From positions 1 through 6,271 of the forward strand of contig PKUI01000211.1 in the NCBI GenBank assembly GCA_002869605.1: DNA of 6,271 nucleotides, written 5' to 3'. Under the pieces are notes generated by a model. That model saw nothing but the letters and a program-made list of their open reading frames with translations. It ran no database searches and was not told the DNA's origin. Shown here in pieces: positions 4,806 to 6,271 of the stretch. Each line of letters opens with the position of its first letter. Position 1 is the stretch's first letter. Position numbers and translations under genes: made by a program. This DNA comes from Desulfuromonas sp. (GTDB lineage Bacteria; Desulfobacterota; Desulfuromonadia; Desulfuromonadales; SZUA-401).

Positions 4806-5971
4806 CCCGGCTCCACCTTCAAAAAGCTCTCCCCCCAGTCGTTTTCCAAACCGAACCACCCGGCGATCGTCGCCGCAACGTCACTAAAACATTGACGCTC
4901 TCCGAGAGCAGACCCTGCTGGCATTCCTGGTTCCCAAACCAGTAACGGCACATACTCTCGTGAATGATCGGTTCCCGGAGTTGTCGGGTCGCAGCCATGA
5001 TCGGCAGTGATGATCAACAAGTCACCCGCACCGAGCGCAGAAAGTAACTCGGGCACCCTGCCGTCAAAAGCCTGCAGGTTCTCGGCAAAGCCCAAGGCAT
5101 CAAGCCTGTGGCCGAAACGCATGTCGAAATCGACCAGGTTCACGAACACAAGCCCGCGAGAAACTGTTTCGAGGGCATTTAGTAGCTTATCGCAACCATC
5201 CTCATCTGAACGGCTGCTCTCCCAAGACGTCAGCCCGACACCCGCGAAGATATCGTGGATTTTACCGACTCCGTGCACCTGGAGTCCGGCGGAAGATAAT
5301 TGATCGAGGACCGTTTTACCACAGGGGGGAATTGAATAATCATGGCGACGTGAGGTGCGCACGAAAGAGTCCGAATCGTGACCAACGAAGGGTCTAGCAA
5401 TAACCCTGACCACCTGATAATCATCGAGAATCTCGCGTGCAATCAGGCAAATACGATAGAGCTCGTCGACAGGGACCACCTCCTCATGGGCGGCAATCTG
5501 GAACACCGAATCGCTGCTGGTGTAGACAATCGGGCGCCCGGTGCGACAGTGCTCTTCACCGAGTTGGCGTATGATTTCGGTACCGCTTGCGGCGCAGTTC
5601 CCCAAAGGCTGAAGACCGGTGCGCGCCGTAAAGGCTTCGATAATCTCTTCAGGGAAACCCTGCGGGTAACAGGCGAACGGCTCGCGGATCCGCAAACCAG
5701 CCAATTCCCAATGCCCCGTGGTTGTATCCTTACCACAGGAGACCTCGGCCATTTTCCCGTAACAGGCCTGCGGTGAAGGTGTCGGCTCGACACCGGGAAG
5801 GGGGTCGATATTACCGAGTCCCAGACGTTGAAGATTCGGCAGGCTCAACCCACCGTAAGCCTGCGCGACATGGCGCAGCGTGTGGGCACCGGCATCGCCA
5901 TAGCGTTCGGCATCCGGAAGCGCGCCGATACCGACGCCATCCAGGGTAATCAGAATAACACGCCGCTGCAT
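4802..5971 (-). CDS. deoB: Phosphopentomutase
   Basis: A 389-residue phosphopentomutase of the alkaline-phosphatase superfamily, a cytoplasmic Mn-dependent enzyme interconverting (deoxy)ribose-1-phosphate and -5-phosphate in nucleoside catabolism. Signatures are intact: RRVILITLDGVGIGALPDA at the N-terminus (metal ligand D11), CGKDTTTGHWELAG with the phospho-Thr nucleophile T83, NLVDFDMRFGHRLD (D283, H288), and ITADHGCDPTTPGTDHSREYVPL (D324, H325, H336). The spacing of these residues matches the characterised Bacillus cereus enzyme within two or three positions. The start is placed at ATG 5971 because family members begin right at this strand. An in-frame GTG at 5989 would add six residues and overlap deoC by 11 bases; GGAG at 5984-5987 lies 12 bases from the ATG, which is long, so the start is not fully settled. 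It follows deoC by 7 bases (co-transcribed). Its stop overlaps that of the convergent PilZ-like gene. Confidence 0.96.
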   Translation of the reverse strand: MQRRVILITLDGVGIGALPDAERYGDAGAHTLRHVAQAYGGLSLPNLQRLGLGNIDPLPGVEPTPSPQACYGKMAEVSCGKDTTTGHWELAGLRIREPFACYPQGFPEEIIEAFTARTGLQPLGNCAASGTEIIRQLGEEHCRTGRPIVYTSSDSVFQIAAHEEVVPVDELYRICLIAREILDDYQVVRVIARPFVGHDSDSFVRTSRRHDYSIPPCGKTVLDQLSSAGLQVHGVGKIHDIFAGVGLTSWESSRSDEDGCDKLLNALETVSRGLVFVNLVDFDMRFGHRLDALGFAENLQAFDGRVPELLSALGAGDLLIITADHGCDPTTPGTDHSREYVPLLVWEPGMPAGSALGERQCFSDVAATIAGWFGLENDWGESFLKVEPG

Positions 5972-5978
5972 CGCCGCG

Positions 5979-6271
5979 TTATACTCCACACTCTCGGGCC
6001 GACCACTGCTGCATGATCGCGACCCCGCTACTGGTGCCGATACGTGATGCGCCCGCAGCCAGCATCGCCTGACAAACCTCTAGGTCTCGAATGCCTCCAG
6101 AGGCCTTGACCGCGACTCGGCCCCGGGCCAAACGGGCCAGCAACTGAACATCTTCGACGGTAGCGCCATGCGCACCGTAACCGGTGGAGGTCTTCAAAAA
6201 GGCAACCCCGGCCTCCAGTGCGACCTGCGCAGCCTTATGCTTGTCCTGTTCCGACAGCGCCGAGCATTCCA
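5979..6271 (-). CDS. deoC: Deoxyribose-phosphate aldolase, C-terminal part (N-terminus outside window)
   Basis: The last 96 complete codons of a class I aldolase that splits 2-deoxyribose-5-phosphate into acetaldehyde and glyceraldehyde-3-phosphate. The visible part begins around ECSALSEQDKHKAAQVALEAG, then AFLKTSTGYGAHGATVEDV, with the Schiff-base Lys in the KTSTG motif, then AVKASGGIRDLE, whose Lys is the second conserved active-site lysine, and finally GASRIGTSSGVAIM, the phosphate-binding end of the TIM barrel. The stop TAA is at 5979-5981. The reading frame continues without interruption to the right edge; at roughly 220-260 residues for the family, about 60% of the gene lies outside. 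Its position directly upstream of deoB on the same strand is the usual deo catabolic arrangement: DeoB makes the substrate of DeoC. Confidence 0.95.
   Translation of the reverse strand, partial: ECSALSEQDKHKAAQVALEAGVAFLKTSTGYGAHGATVEDVQLLARLARGRVAVKASGGIRDLEVCQAMLAAGASRIGTSSGVAIMQQWSARECGV

Noticed and set aside
5378..5776. 132-codon plus-strand open frame inside deoB
   Set aside because: It is antisense to conserved phosphopentomutase sequence, with no supporting ribosome binding site or family match.

Overview
The window looks like chromosomal DNA of a Gram-negative deltaproteobacterial lineage, most likely a Desulfuromonadales (Geobacter/Pelobacter/Desulfuromonas-like) organism. This is inferred from the mix of families (a MucR/Ros zinc-finger regulator, a PilZ protein with a receiver-like front end, a receiver protein with an 'AGTFEPFDE' loop, and the Dgt sequence style), from the fairly GC-rich coding sequence and from the clear GGAGG ribosome binding sites. 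It is not proven by any marker gene. No mobile element, CRISPR array, tRNA or rRNA was seen.

Layout. Positions 1-2048 (minus strand) hold a tightly packed chemosensory block read right to left: a CheW-like protein, a second and divergent CheW-like protein, and a receiver-domain protein with a very long acidic/Ala-Pro tail that runs off the left edge. The junctions are an ATGA overlap and a TGA-ATG abutment, so the three are almost certainly co-transcribed and translationally coupled. A TTGACA-type promoter candidate lies just upstream. Positions 2173-3213 (minus) encode a dGTPase-family HD hydrolase. Positions 3214-3471 are an AT-rich divergent control region holding promoters for dgt (minus) and for a mucR/ros-type gene (plus, 3472-3897), with ACTTGAACA-type repeats around the latter promoter. 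A long hairpin at 3920-3955 closes the mucR unit. Positions 4038-4805 (plus) encode a degenerate receiver fused to a PilZ-like domain. It converges on deoB (4802-5971, minus), and the two stop codons overlap in the four bases CTAA. Upstream of deoB, running off the right edge, is the C-terminal third or so of deoC.

How the genes may work together. deoC and deoB form a deoxyribonucleoside catabolic unit: DeoB converts deoxyribose-1-phosphate to deoxyribose-5-phosphate, and DeoC cleaves that to acetaldehyde and glyceraldehyde-3-phosphate. Dgt produces deoxynucleosides from dNTPs and is a thematic but not operonic neighbour. The CheW pair and the receiver protein look like adaptor and output parts of a chemosensory array whose CheA and receptor genes are outside the window. 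MucR and the PilZ-like protein are regulatory genes in their own units.

The least explained elements are the receiver protein's Trp-Gly-containing acidic repeats and decapeptide tandem repeats, the divergent partner in the CheW pair, the receiver-PilZ protein in which the usual receiver residues are replaced, and the repeat-rich mucR promoter.
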